Origin: Pseudomonas asplenii
Lineage (GTDB): Bacteria > Pseudomonadota > Gammaproteobacteria > Pseudomonadales > Pseudomonadaceae
Reading direction: 5' to 3'
Length of the DNA: 64,000 nucleotides
Assembly: GCF_001293465.1 (NCBI RefSeq)
Contig: NZ_JSYZ01000002.1
Location: 153,328-217,327 of the forward strand
Part shown: piece after piece, positions 9,301 to 17,085 of the stretch
Numbering within the stretch: position 1 is the first letter of the stretch
Layout: each line of letters begins with the position of its first letter
The notes under the pieces: model-generated
What the model was told of the DNA's origin: nothing
Database searches by the model: none
The model's input: the letters and a program-made list of their open reading frames with translations, nothing else
Made by a program: the position numbers and the translations under genes

Positions 9301-12003
9301 ATGCCGCAGGTGGACCCCGAACTCTTCGACCGTGGCCAGTTCCAGGCGGAACTGGCCCTCAAGGCCAGCCCCATAGCGGCATTCAAGAAAGTCATCCGTC
9401 GCGCCCATGAGGTTCTCGACGAACGCTTTCGCAGCGGGCGCGACATCCGTCGACTGATCGAGGATCGCGCCTGGTTCGTCGACCACATCCTGCAGCAGGC
9501 CTGGGAACAGTTCGACTGGAGCGAAGATGCCGATATCGCCCTGGTGGCGGTTGGCGGCTACGGTCGTGGCGAACTGCACCCCTACTCGGACATCGACCTG
9601 CTGATCCTGCTGGACAGCGCCGATCATGAGATCTTTCGGGATTCCATCGAGCGCTTTCTGACCCTGCTGTGGGACATCGGCCTGGAAGTCGGCCAGAGCG
9701 TCCGCTCGGTGCAAGAATGCGCCGAAGAGGCCCGGGCCGACCTGACCGTCATCACCAACCTGATGGAAAGTCGCACCATCGCCGGCCCCGAGCGCCTGCG
9801 CGAGCGCATGCTCGAGGTCACCAGCACCGAGCACATGTGGCCGAGCAAGGATTTCTTCCTGGCCAAGCACGCCGAACAGAAGGCGCGCCACCACAAGTAC
9901 AACGACACCGAATACAACCTGGAGCCCAACGTCAAGGGTTCTCCTGGCGGCCTGCGGGACATCCAGACGATTCTCTGGGTCGCCCGCCGCCAGTACGGCA
10001 CCCTGAACCTGCGGGCGCTGGCCGGCGAAGGTTTCCTGGTGGAAAGCGAAAACATCCTGCTGGCCTCCTCCCAGGAGTTTCTCTGGAGGGTCCGCTATGC
10101 GTTGCACATGCTCGCCGGACGCGCCGAGGACCGCCTGCTTTTCGATCACCAGCGCAGCATCGCCGGACTGCTGGGGTTCCAGGGCGACGACGCCAAGCAG
10201 GCCGTCGAGAACTTCATGCAGCAGTACTACCGGGTGATCATGAGCATCGCCCAACTCAGCGAGCTGATCATCCAGCACTTTGCCGAAGTCATCCTCGCCC
10301 CGGAAGACGAAGCGCCGCCGCAACCGTTGAACTCGCGCTTCCAACTGCACGATGGCTACATCGAGGCGAGCAACCCGAACGTGTTCCGCCGCGCGCCATT
10401 CGCCATGCTGGAAATCTTCGTGCTGATGGCCCAGCAACCGGAAATCAAGGGGGTGCGCGCCGACACCATTCGCCTGCTGCGCGAACATCGCCACCTGATC
10501 GACGACGACTTCCGCAACGACATCCGCAACACCAGCCTGTTCATCGAGCTGTTCAAGTGCAGGATCGGCGTACACCGCAACCTGCGCCGGATGAACCGCT
10601 ACGGCATTCTCGGCCGCTACCTGCCCGAGTTCGGCGACATCGTCGGGCAGATGCAGCACGACCTGTTCCACATCTATACCGTCGATGCGCACACGCTCAA
10701 CCTGATCAAGCACCTGCGCAAACTGCAGTACACCCAGGTTTCCGAGAAATTCCCGCTGGCCGCCAAGCTCATGGCCAAGCTGCCCAAGCCCGAGCTGATC
10801 TACATGGCAGGGCTCTACCACGACATCGGCAAGGGCCGGCATGGCGACCATTCGGAACTCGGCGCGATCGATGCCGAAGCCTTCTGCAAGCGCCACCAAC
10901 TGCCCGCATGGGACAGCCGCCTGATCGTCTGGCTGGTGCAGAACCACCTGGTGATGTCGACCACGGCCCAGCGCAAGGACCTGTCCGATCCGCAGGTGAT
11001 CCACGACTTCGCGCAGATCGTCGGCGACCACGTCTACCTGGACTACCTCTACGTGCTGACCGTCGCCGATATCAACGCGACCAACCCGACGCTGTGGAAC
11101 TCCTGGCGCGCCAGCCTGCTGCGCCAGCTCTACACCGAGACCAAGCGCGCCCTGCGTCGCGGCCTGGAAAACCCGGTGGACCGCGAGGAGCAGATCCGCC
11201 AGACCCAGAGTGCGGCCCTGGACATCCTGGTCCGCAACGGCACCGACCCGGACGACGTCGAACAGCTCTGGACACAACTGGGTGACGATTACTTCCTGCG
11301 TCACACCGCCGGCGACGTCGCCTGGCACAGTGACGCGATCCTCCAGCAGCCGGCCGATGGCGGGCCACTGGTGCTGATCAAGGAAACCACCCAGCGCGAA
11401 TTCGAGGGCGGTACGCAGATCTTCATCTACGCCCCGGACCAGCACGACTTCTTCGCCGTGACTGTGGCAGCGATGGACCAGCTCAACCTGAACATCCACG
11501 ACGCCCGGATCATCACCTCCAGCAGCCAGTTCACCCTCGATACCTACATCGTGCTGGACACCGATGGCGGCGCCATCGGCGACAACCCCAAGCGGGTCAA
11601 GCAGATCCGCGAAGGCCTGGCCGAAGCCCTGCGCAATCCCGACGACTATCCGACCATCATCCAGCGCCGGGTACCGCGCCAGCTCAAGCACTTCGCCTTT
11701 GCCCCGCAGGTGACCATCCACAACGACGCCCAGCGCCCGGTGACCGTGCTCGAACTGAGCGCCCCGGATCGTCCCGGCCTGTTGGCACGGGTTGGAAAGA
11801 TCTTCCTGGAGTTCGACCTGTCGCTGCAGAACGCGAAGATCGCCACTCTGGGCGAACGGGTGGAGGACGTGTTCTTCATCACCGACGCGCAGAACCAGCC
11901 GCTGTCCGACCCGCAACTGTGCAGCCGTTTGCAGGACGCCATCGTCGAGCAACTGAGCGTCACCTCCGAACCGACTGTCGAACTGACCCGCCTGAGTATC
12001 TGA
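9301..12003 (+). CDS. glnD: Bifunctional uridylyltransferase / uridylyl-removing enzyme GlnD
   Basis: GlnD senses glutamine and uridylylates or deuridylylates PII (GlnK/GlnB), setting nitrogen status. Domains in order: nucleotidyltransferase with [19 protein letters not shown] (about residues 83-101), central helical region, HD hydrolase domain with [17 protein letters not shown] (about residues 505-521), and two C-terminal ACT domains ([12 protein letters not shown] and [20 protein letters not shown]). At 900 residues the length is normal. It lies between map and dapC on the plus strand, as in PAO1. Confidence 0.97.
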   Translation: MPQVDPELFDRGQFQAELALKASPIAAFKKVIRRAHEVLDERFRSGRDIRRLIEDRAWFVDHILQQAWEQFDWSEDADIALVAVGGYGRGELHPYSDIDLLILLDSADHEIFRDSIERFLTLLWDIGLEVGQSVRSVQECAEEARADLTVITNLMESRTIAGPERLRERMLEVTSTEHMWPSKDFFLAKHAEQKARHHKYNDTEYNLEPNVKGSPGGLRDIQTILWVARRQYGTLNLRALAGEGFLVESENILLASSQEFLWRVRYALHMLAGRAEDRLLFDHQRSIAGLLGFQGDDAKQAVENFMQQYYRVIMSIAQLSELIIQHFAEVILAPEDEAPPQPLNSRFQLHDGYIEASNPNVFRRAPFAMLEIFVLMAQQPEIKGVRADTIRLLREHRHLIDDDFRNDIRNTSLFIELFKCRIGVHRNLRRMNRYGILGRYLPEFGDIVGQMQHDLFHIYTVDAHTLNLIKHLRKLQYTQVSEKFPLAAKLMAKLPKPELIYMAGLYHDIGKGRHGDHSELGAIDAEAFCKRHQLPAWDSRLIVWLVQNHLVMSTTAQRKDLSDPQVIHDFAQIVGDHVYLDYLYVLTVADINATNPTLWNSWRASLLRQLYTETKRALRRGLENPVDREEQIRQTQSAALDILVRNGTDPDDVEQLWTQLGDDYFLRHTAGDVAWHSDAILQQPADGGPLVLIKETTQREFEGGTQIFIYAPDQHDFFAVTVAAMDQLNLNIHDARIITSSSQFTLDTYIVLDTDGGAIGDNPKRVKQIREGLAEALRNPDDYPTIIQRRVPRQLKHFAFAPQVTIHNDAQRPVTVLELSAPDRPGLLARVGKIFLEFDLSLQNAKIATLGERVEDVFFITDAQNQPLSDPQLCSRLQDAIVEQLSVTSEPTVELTRLSI

Positions 12004-12044
12004 CGGCGGGCCATGAACCTGATTCCGATTGAGAGCCGTACCCG

Positions 12045-13253
12045 ATGAACAACGCGTTGAACCAGTTGCAACCCTACCCGTTCGAGAAACTGCGCGCCCT
12101 GCTCGGCGGCGTCAAACCCGCCGAGGACAAGCGTCCGATTGCGCTGTCCATCGGCGAACCCAAGCACCGCTCGCCAAGCTTCGTCGCCGAGGCACTGGCG
12201 GCCAACCTGGAGCAGATGTCGGTGTACCCGACCACCCTGGGCATCCCGGCCCTGCGCGAGGCGATCGGCACCTGGTGCGAGCGTCGCTTCAACGTACCGA
12301 GCGGCTGGATCGACCCGGCGCGCAACGTGCTGCCGGTCAATGGCACCCGCGAAGCCCTGTTCGCCTTCACCCAGACCGTGGTCAATCGTGGCGAAGACGC
12401 GCTGGTGGTCAGCCCCAACCCCTTCTACCAGATCTATGAAGGTGCCGCCTTCCTGGCCGGGGCCAAGCCACACTACCTGCCATGCCTGACCGGAAACGGC
12501 TTCAACCCGGATTTCGACGCCGTGCCCGCGGACATCTGGCAACGCTGCCAGATCCTCTTCCTCTGCTCGCCAGGCAACCCGACCGGCGCACTCATTCCCC
12601 AGGCGACCCTGGAAAAACTGATCGCCCTGGCCGACGAGCATGACTTCGTGATCGCGGCCGACGAGTGCTACAGCGAACTGTACTTCGACGAGCAGACGCC
12701 GCCACCCGGCCTGCTCAGCGCCTGCGTGGCCCTGGGCCGCAAGGACTTCAAGCGCTGCGTGGTGTTCCACAGCCTGTCCAAGCGCTCCAACCTGCCCGGC
12801 CTGCGCTCCGGTTTCGTCGCCGGTGACGCCGATATCCTCAAGGCCTTCCTGCTGTACCGTACCTACCACGGCTGCGCGATGCCGGTGCAGACCCAACTGG
12901 CCAGCGTCGCGGCCTGGAGCGATGAAGTCCACGTCCGCGCCAACCGTGCGCTGTACCGGGAGAAGTTCGACGCGGTGCTGGAGATTCTCGCGCCCGTACT
13001 GGATGTGCAACGGCCGGATGGCAGCTTCTACCTGTGGCCGAATGTGCAGGGCGACGATACCGAATTCTGCCGTGACCTGTTCGCGGAGGAACACGTGACC
13101 GTGGTGCCGGGGTCCTACCTGTCCCGCGAGGTCGACGGCGTCAACCCGGGCGCCGGCCGGGTGCGCATGGCACTGGTCGCGCCGCTGGCCGAGTGTGTCG
13201 AGGCGGCGCAGCGGATCCGCGCCTTTATCGAGCGTCGCCAGGGCCAGGCCTAA
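12045..13253 (+). CDS. dapC: Succinyldiaminopimelate aminotransferase
   Basis: DapC makes N-succinyl-L,L-diaminopimelate in the succinylase branch of lysine and peptidoglycan DAP synthesis. It is a fold-type I PLP aminotransferase of 402 residues. SIGEPKHRSPSFV lies near the N-terminus, CSPGNPTGALI is the Asn/cofactor region, AADECYSELYF holds the Asp and Tyr, and SLSKRSNLPGLRSGF carries the PLP lysine. The ATG start is 41 bp after glnD. dapD and dapE of the same branch lie further along this window. Confidence 0.92.
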   Translation: MNNALNQLQPYPFEKLRALLGGVKPAEDKRPIALSIGEPKHRSPSFVAEALAANLEQMSVYPTTLGIPALREAIGTWCERRFNVPSGWIDPARNVLPVNGTREALFAFTQTVVNRGEDALVVSPNPFYQIYEGAAFLAGAKPHYLPCLTGNGFNPDFDAVPADIWQRCQILFLCSPGNPTGALIPQATLEKLIALADEHDFVIAADECYSELYFDEQTPPPGLLSACVALGRKDFKRCVVFHSLSKRSNLPGLRSGFVAGDADILKAFLLYRTYHGCAMPVQTQLASVAAWSDEVHVRANRALYREKFDAVLEILAPVLDVQRPDGSFYLWPNVQGDDTEFCRDLFAEEHVTVVPGSYLSREVDGVNPGAGRVRMALVAPLAECVEAAQRIRAFIERRQGQA

Positions 13254-13261
13254 CAGGCCAG

Positions 13262-13289
13262 GGTGCGGGCGGGCCTGCCCGCTCGCACC
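13262..13289. terminator. Hairpin between convergent dapC and the reductase gene
   Basis: A 13-bp GC-rich stem with one mismatch (GGTGCGGGCGGGC / GCCCGCTCGCACC) and a 2-nt loop fills the 48-bp gap between two genes that converge. There is no U tract, so it may act as a bidirectional stop or an mRNA 3' end. It marks the left boundary of the accessory island. Confidence 0.5.
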
Positions 13290-13301
13290 GCACCCGGCGA
13301 G

Positions 13302-14252
13302 CTAGATGTCCAGCACCAACCGGTCGGACTTGCAGCCCGACACGCAGAGCATCATGGTCCTGCCCGAGGCCCGCTCGGCAGGGCTGAGCACGAAATCGCG
13401 GTGATCAGGCGTCCCCTCCAGGACCACGGTTTCACAGGCCCCGCAAACGCCCTCCCGGCAACTGTAGGAAAGACTCTGCCCCGCAGCGATCAGCGTATCC
13501 AGCAGGCTGCCCTTTCCATCATGATAGAGCTGCTTCGCGGAACGCGAGAGCACCACTTCAAAGCCACCGGCCCCACCAGACACCGGCAGTGCCGCGCCGC
13601 TGAAGCGCTCCGTATGGCCGTGCTCGATCCCCAGCACCGTGCAGGCACGCTCGAACGCCTCCAGCATCGGCCCGGGGCCACAGCAATAGAAATGCGTGTC
13701 GCGAGGGTAGCCGCGCATCAGGGCCTCAAGGTCCGGAGCCCCGCCCTGCTGGTCATCGAAGTGGTAGTTCACCGAGCCGGGCAGGCTCTCCAGCTCGCCC
13801 CGAAACGCCACGTCCGCCGCCGAGCGCACGCAATACAGCATGTCGACGGCAGCCCCCTTGCCGGCCAGGTGCCGGGCGATGCTCAGGAGCGGTGTGATAC
13901 CGATGCCGCCAGCGATGAAAACGGCCCGGCTGGCACTGCCTGCCGGGAAATTGTTGCGCGGCGCCGAAGCCTTGAGCAGCCCACCCACCCGCAGGTGTTT
14001 ATGAATGAACGCCGACCCTCCGCGGCTCTGACGATCATGGAGTACGCCGAGACGGTAGTGACTGAGGTCCGTCGGGCAACTCACCAGCGAATAGCTGCGC
14101 ACCAGCCCGTTGGGCAGATGCAGGTCGATATGGGCTCCAGCCTCGAATGCCGGCAGGTGCCCGGGGCCGACCGGCGCCAGGTCTATCGAGACGATGCTGG
14201 GGGTTTCCCGGGTGATGTTCCTGACGCGGACGGTCTGAAGGCTGGCGTTCAT
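13302..14252 (-). CDS. PDR/VanB-type flavin reductase with C-terminal 2Fe-2S ferredoxin domain
   Basis: The 316-residue protein has three domains in the phthalate-dioxygenase-reductase order. An FMN-binding barrel has RSYSLVSCP at about residues 72-80, an NAD-binding domain has GGIGITPLLSIA, and a plant-type ferredoxin domain ends the protein with cluster ligands in CREGVCGAC plus a fourth Cys in MMLCVSG. Such proteins pass electrons from NAD(P)H to an oxygenase. No Rieske oxygenase or other obvious partner is in this window, so the acceptor is unknown. The ATG follows an AAGGAAG ribosome-binding site. It is divergent from luxR and probably belongs to the same accessory island, but I see no lux box on its side. 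Confidence 0.88.
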   Translation of the reverse strand: MNASLQTVRVRNITRETPSIVSIDLAPVGPGHLPAFEAGAHIDLHLPNGLVRSYSLVSCPTDLSHYRLGVLHDRQSRGGSAFIHKHLRVGGLLKASAPRNNFPAGSASRAVFIAGGIGITPLLSIARHLAGKGAAVDMLYCVRSAADVAFRGELESLPGSVNYHFDDQQGGAPDLEALMRGYPRDTHFYCCGPGPMLEAFERACTVLGIEHGHTERFSGAALPVSGGAGGFEVVLSRSAKQLYHDGKGSLLDTLIAAGQSLSYSCREGVCGACETVVLEGTPDHRDFVLSPAERASGRTMMLCVSGCKSDRLVLDI

Positions 14253-14278
14253 AACAACTTCCTTGTATATATCGAGGC

Positions 14279-14314
14279 ATAGAGGCTATTGACCTCGTTT
14301 GGAGCGGCCTCTAT
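14279..14314. promoter_or_regulatory. Inverted repeat between reductase and luxR
   Basis: Perfect 8-bp arms ATAGAGGC (14279-14286) and GCCTCTAT (14307-14314) are separated by 20 bp in the divergent promoter region. It could be an operator or a stem in the luxR leader. The luxR start is placed downstream of it. Function is not known. Confidence 0.4.
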
Positions 14315-14355
14315 CTCTGACAAAAATAATGATTCACCGATACCGGATTTTTTCT

Positions 14356-15075
14356 ATGCTACTTATGGATGAATGTATAGAGCTGTTAAGTGCAATGGAT
14401 GCACGCACCTGGTTCCAGTCGCTTGTTCTATCCGTGCAGAAACTCGGATACAGTCAGGTCCTGTATGCCCTGAAACCCAACAAGGAGGCACAGAACAGTA
14501 CGGCACAGATCATGAGCAACTTTCCAGAATCCTGGCGAAGCCTTTATGATAACGAGAATTACTCCAGTATCGATCCTGTCGTTTCCCATAGTTTCTCATC
14601 CTCGCTTCCCATTCTCTGGGAAGACAAACTCTACAAAACCAAAAGAGAAAGGGAGTTCGCCGAAGAAGCCCGGCGGGCCGGACTCAGCCAGGGTCTGACG
14701 CTGCCCATCCACGGGGCCCAGGGCCAGGTCGGCATGCTCAGCCTGAGCTGCGAATCGATGCCGCAAAACGAGTACTCACAAGTCCTGCAACACAGCATCC
14801 CCGCAGCCAGCATGCTGCGTGACTACGCGGTAACGAGCGGCAGCAACTTCTTTCTCCAGAACTCCAACTCGAATACACCTCACCTGACACCTCGGGAACT
14901 GGAAATACTGCATTGGGCATGGGCCGAAAAAACCACCTGGGAAATTGGCAAGATTCTCAGCCTGGCAGAGCCCACAGTCGAATTTCACTTCAAGAACATT
15001 CGCCGCAAACTCAATGTCAGCTCCAGGCGGCTCGCCGTGGCCAGAGCCATACAACTAGACCTCATGACGCCCTAG
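14356..15075 (+). CDS. LasR/PpuR-type quorum-sensing regulator (LuxR family)
   Basis: From the ATG at 14356 the product is 239 residues. It aligns without gaps over its first 88 residues with my recollection of P. aeruginosa LasR, which is why I reject the upstream TTG (14299) and ATG (14329). Conserved acyl-homoserine-lactone pocket residues are W60, Y64, D73 and W88, and the later GLTLPIHG is also present. Positions that are Y56, T75 and C79 in LasR are F, V and S here. The C-terminus is a LuxR/GerE helix-turn-helix (LTPRELEILHWAW to SSRRLAVARA). The gene is AT-rich: one 60-bp line near its start is 35% GC against about 65% in nearby genes. No clear Shine-Dalgarno is visible. Its last 21 bp overlap the convergent rsaL-like gene. 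Confidence 0.92.
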   Translation: MLLMDECIELLSAMDARTWFQSLVLSVQKLGYSQVLYALKPNKEAQNSTAQIMSNFPESWRSLYDNENYSSIDPVVSHSFSSSLPILWEDKLYKTKREREFAEEARRAGLSQGLTLPIHGAQGQVGMLSLSCESMPQNEYSQVLQHSIPAASMLRDYAVTSGSNFFLQNSNSNTPHLTPRELEILHWAWAEKTTWEIGKILSLAEPTVEFHFKNIRRKLNVSSRRLAVARAIQLDLMTP

Positions 15076-15300
15076 GCCACCCTCACGGGCCGACACGGAG
15101 AGCAGATCGTTGTCATCGATCCGGCCAGCCACATACAGGCTGAGCAGCACCAGCAGGCTGGCCGAACCGTTGCCCCCACACTCCAGCCGGCTCGCGGCCG
15201 GCTGGCTCAACCCGAACAGGCCCCAGAACGCCTCCTGGCTCTTGCCCAACTGCAACCGCAAGGCAACGGCCTGCCTGATCAAACTTCGCTCCACCCTCAT
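15055..15300 (-). CDS. rsaL: RsaL-like repressor
   Basis: This 81-residue protein is a small helix-turn-helix regulator whose centre (KSQEAFWGLFGLSQPAASRLE) matches the RsaL pattern SQ-x-x-FW-x-x-FG-x-SQ-x-x-x-SR-x-E, followed by LLSLYVAGRIDDNDL. In P. aeruginosa and P. putida, RsaL lies between the LuxR and LuxI genes, is read opposite to the synthase, and represses the synthase promoter to cap AHL levels. Here the same order and orientation hold. The ATG is preceded by an AAGG 7-8 bp upstream. Its 3' end overlaps luxR by 21 bp. The match is strong for so short a protein. Confidence 0.88.
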   Translation of the reverse strand: MRVERSLIRQAVALRLQLGKSQEAFWGLFGLSQPAASRLECGGNGSASLLVLLSLYVAGRIDDNDLLSVSAREGGLGRHEV

Positions 15301-15355
15301 TTCGGCGCCTTCGCAGGGAAACCCAGACGATATTCGACTCCCGCCCGGCCAGCCA

Positions 15356-15372
15356 CCTATCAGATTGATAGG
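15356..15372. promoter_or_regulatory. lux box 1, in front of the AHL synthase
   Basis: CCTATCAGATTGATAGG is a perfect palindrome with 7-bp arms and a 3-bp centre. It ends 23 bp before a TATAAA -10 hexamer, so its centre is near -44 relative to a start around 15408, the usual place for LuxR-type activation overlapping the -35. It also lies 55 bp from the rsaL start and could serve both directions. Confidence 0.82.
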
Positions 15373-15380
15373 CTACTAAT

Positions 15381-15395
15381 TATCCACACTGGATA
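15381..15395. promoter_or_regulatory. Candidate RsaL operator
   Basis: TATCCACACTGGATA is a perfect palindrome (6-bp arms, 3-bp centre) lying between lux box 1 and the -10 hexamer. From memory, P. aeruginosa RsaL binds a 15-bp palindrome of the form TATG...CATA placed next to the LasR box at lasI. Size and position match; half-site sequence is similar (TATC versus TATG). Assignment to RsaL is inference. Confidence 0.6.
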
Positions 15396-15420
15396 TATAA
15401 ATACCTCGTCTTTTCGAGGT
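15396..15420 (+). promoter_or_regulatory. luxI -10 hexamer and SD-containing hairpin
   Basis: TATAAA (15396-15401) is the likely -10. Directly after it, ACCTCG (15403-15408) and CGAGGT (15415-15420) form a perfect 6-bp stem with a 6-nt loop whose right arm is the Shine-Dalgarno GAGGT of the synthase. If transcription starts near 15408 most of the left arm is not transcribed, so the repeat may act at the DNA level instead. Confidence 0.5.
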
Positions 15421-15427
15421 AACTTCC

Positions 15428-16027
15428 ATGAATATAGCCATTGATAAAAGAAACAACTTCGACGATATATGCCTGGAAAAAATGCATATCCTGAGAGCCA
15501 AGATATTCCGCGACAAGAAAGATTGGGATGTCAGTGTCATCGGTGGCATGGAGATTGATGGCTACGATGCACTGAACCCCTATTACATGATCCTGCAGGA
15601 TGCCGGCCTGGATGAAAGTGTCCGCGGCTGTTGGCGACTCTTGCCCACTACCGGCCCGAATATGCTGGCCGATACTTTCCCGGAACTTCTGGCAGGCGCC
15701 CCGGTTCCCTGCGCGGAGGACACCTGGGAACTCAGTCGCTTTGCCATCTGCCAGCAGGGCGGTCGCTCCTATGCATTTTCCGAGCAGTCGCTGATCGCTA
15801 TACGGGCGGTCGTCCACTTTGGTGTCGAGCGTGGCCTGAAGCGATTCGTCACGGTGACCACGGTGGGCGTCGAGAAACTGCTCATTCGGCTCGGCCTGGA
15901 TATCCGGCGACTGGGCCCGGCCAGGACCATCGGTGTGGAACGCGCCGTTGCGCTGTCCATCGCCCTGAACCGGAAAACGCTGGACGCCCTGGAGAAAACC
16001 GAGGCCGCGTCCAACCTGTCAAACTGA
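15428..16027 (+). CDS. LasI-type acyl-homoserine-lactone synthase (LuxI family)
   Basis: The 199-residue enzyme makes an AHL signal from S-adenosylmethionine and an acyl-ACP. All invariant LuxI-family residues are present at the usual positions: R23, F27, W33, E42, D44, D47, R70, F84, E101 and R104. Long stretches match LasI (WDVSVI, MEIDGYDAL-x-PYYM, TTGP-x-ML, WELSRFAI, VTVTTVGVEK). Thr at 142/144 is typical of synthases that make 3-oxo-acyl signals, so a 3-oxo long-chain AHL is likely but unproven. The start is the ATG after GAGGT. Its 5' codons are AT-rich (20 of 60 bases G or C at 15421-15480). The stop codon lies inside lux box 2. Confidence 0.94.
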   Translation: MNIAIDKRNNFDDICLEKMHILRAKIFRDKKDWDVSVIGGMEIDGYDALNPYYMILQDAGLDESVRGCWRLLPTTGPNMLADTFPELLAGAPVPCAEDTWELSRFAICQQGGRSYAFSEQSLIAIRAVVHFGVERGLKRFVTVTTVGVEKLLIRLGLDIRRLGPARTIGVERAVALSIALNRKTLDALEKTEAASNLSN

Positions 16028-16031
16028 TAGG
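16015..16031. promoter_or_regulatory. lux box 2, in front of the downstream gene series
   Basis: CCTGTCAAACTGATAGG has the same 7-3-7 architecture as lux box 1, with one mismatch between arms, and continues to 9-bp arms (AACCTGTCA / TGATAGGTT). It straddles the TGA stop of the synthase (16025-16027). A -10-like GATGAT at 16054-16059 stands at nearly the same distance as the -10 does from box 1. No palindrome like the RsaL operator candidate follows it. It implies separate quorum activation of the series starting at 16152. Confidence 0.75.
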
Positions 16032-16151
16032 TTGTCCCGCCCACGGATTGATAGATGATTTGCCCCCACACCGGGCCCGTCCCGGTTGCCACCACGAGAG
16101 GCAAACACCACCGCTCTCATCATAAATACAATTGGACTGTGGAGAAGACAC

Positions 16152-17033
16152 ATGGAAACCGTGACCGATTTGCCAAAAGGCGCCACCAACGCATTCGCCA
16201 GCCGCGAAACCTGGCCAGCATTCATTACCGCCACCGCCCAGCAAGACTATCTGGCAGCCGAGGCGGGCCTGCAGCGGGCCCTGGAACAGGGTTACAGCCA
16301 TTGGTACATCGACGGCAGCCTTGAAGGCGAACGTCCCTCCGACTTCACAGCGCAACGCCTGGCGGCGCTGAACGAACTGATCGCCAGCAGCGGCGTGAAA
16401 CCGATTTTCCACGGCAACTTCAAGGCCCCGCTGGGCAGCGATGTCGAGGACCTGGCCGCCGCCGCCCTGGACTACGTGAAAAAAGAGGTCGATATCTGCG
16501 CCGCATTGGGCGGTGCGCCACTGATCGTCCACGGCGGTGGCGTGGTCGAGCCGCGTCTGGTCAAGGAAGCCCGCCAGAAGGGCCTGGAGGGTCTGGTTGG
16601 CAACCTCCGGGAACTGGTGGCCTATGGCAAGGCCCGGGGCGTCGAGATCTGGCTGGAGAACCTGTGCAACTACACCCGCTTCCACCCCTTCTATTACATC
16701 TGCACCACGGCAGACGAGGTCGGGCATGTGCTGGAGTCCGTTCCCGGCCTGCACATGTTCCTGGACGTGTCCCACGCCTACGTCAATGAGGGCGATCCCC
16801 TGTCGTTCTTCTGGAAATTCAGCGACCGGGTCGTTGGCATGTCTTTCAGTGACAACAACGGTGACCGGGATTCGCATTTCCCGCTGGGCCAGGGCAACCT
16901 CGATTTTCCGGGCCTGATCGATGCCATTCAGTACACCGGCTGGAAAGGCATGGTCGGTTTTGAAACCCGTGGCGGCACCCTGCGTGGCAGTGTCGATTTT
17001 CTCAACCAACTCGTAGCGTCCTGCGCTCGATAA
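16152..17033 (+). CDS. Sugar-phosphate isomerase/epimerase-like TIM barrel
   Basis: This 293-residue protein belongs to the AP-endonuclease-2/xylose-isomerase-like TIM-barrel superfamily. Likely metal ligands are Glu in EIWLENLCNY, Asp and His in FLDVSHAYV, Asp/His in SDNNGDRDSHFPLGQGNLDF, and Glu in GFETRG. These are the usual positions for divalent-metal isomerases, epimerases and related dehydratases. The substrate cannot be told from sequence. The ATG at 16152 follows GGAGAA; an upstream in-frame ATG at 16086 has no such site. It is the first gene after lux box 2. Confidence 0.8.
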   Translation: METVTDLPKGATNAFASRETWPAFITATAQQDYLAAEAGLQRALEQGYSHWYIDGSLEGERPSDFTAQRLAALNELIASSGVKPIFHGNFKAPLGSDVEDLAAAALDYVKKEVDICAALGGAPLIVHGGGVVEPRLVKEARQKGLEGLVGNLRELVAYGKARGVEIWLENLCNYTRFHPFYYICTTADEVGHVLESVPGLHMFLDVSHAYVNEGDPLSFFWKFSDRVVGMSFSDNNGDRDSHFPLGQGNLDFPGLIDAIQYTGWKGMVGFETRGGTLRGSVDFLNQLVASCAR

Positions 17034-17039
17034 TCTGCA

Positions 17040-17072
17040 GCGCTGACGGCGGATTCGCTTCGCCGTCAGCGC
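17040..17072 (+). other. Intercistronic hairpin before azlC
   Basis: A perfect 12-bp stem (GCGCTGACGGCG / CGCCGTCAGCGC) with a 9-nt loop ends 1 bp before the azlC Shine-Dalgarno AGGAG. It lacks a U tract, so it is more likely an mRNA stability or translation element than a terminator. Confidence 0.5.
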
Positions 17073-17085
17073 CAGGAGCTCCCTC

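Noticed and set aside
9283..11952. A very long minus-strand open frame opposite glnD
   Set aside because: It mirrors the GC3-rich glnD frame; no domain is recognisable, while glnD has all expected domains.
14299..14355. Upstream TTG and ATG starts for the LuxR regulator
   Set aside because: The ATG at 14356 gives 239 residues collinear with LasR; the upstream stretch contains the inverted repeat and no Shine-Dalgarno.
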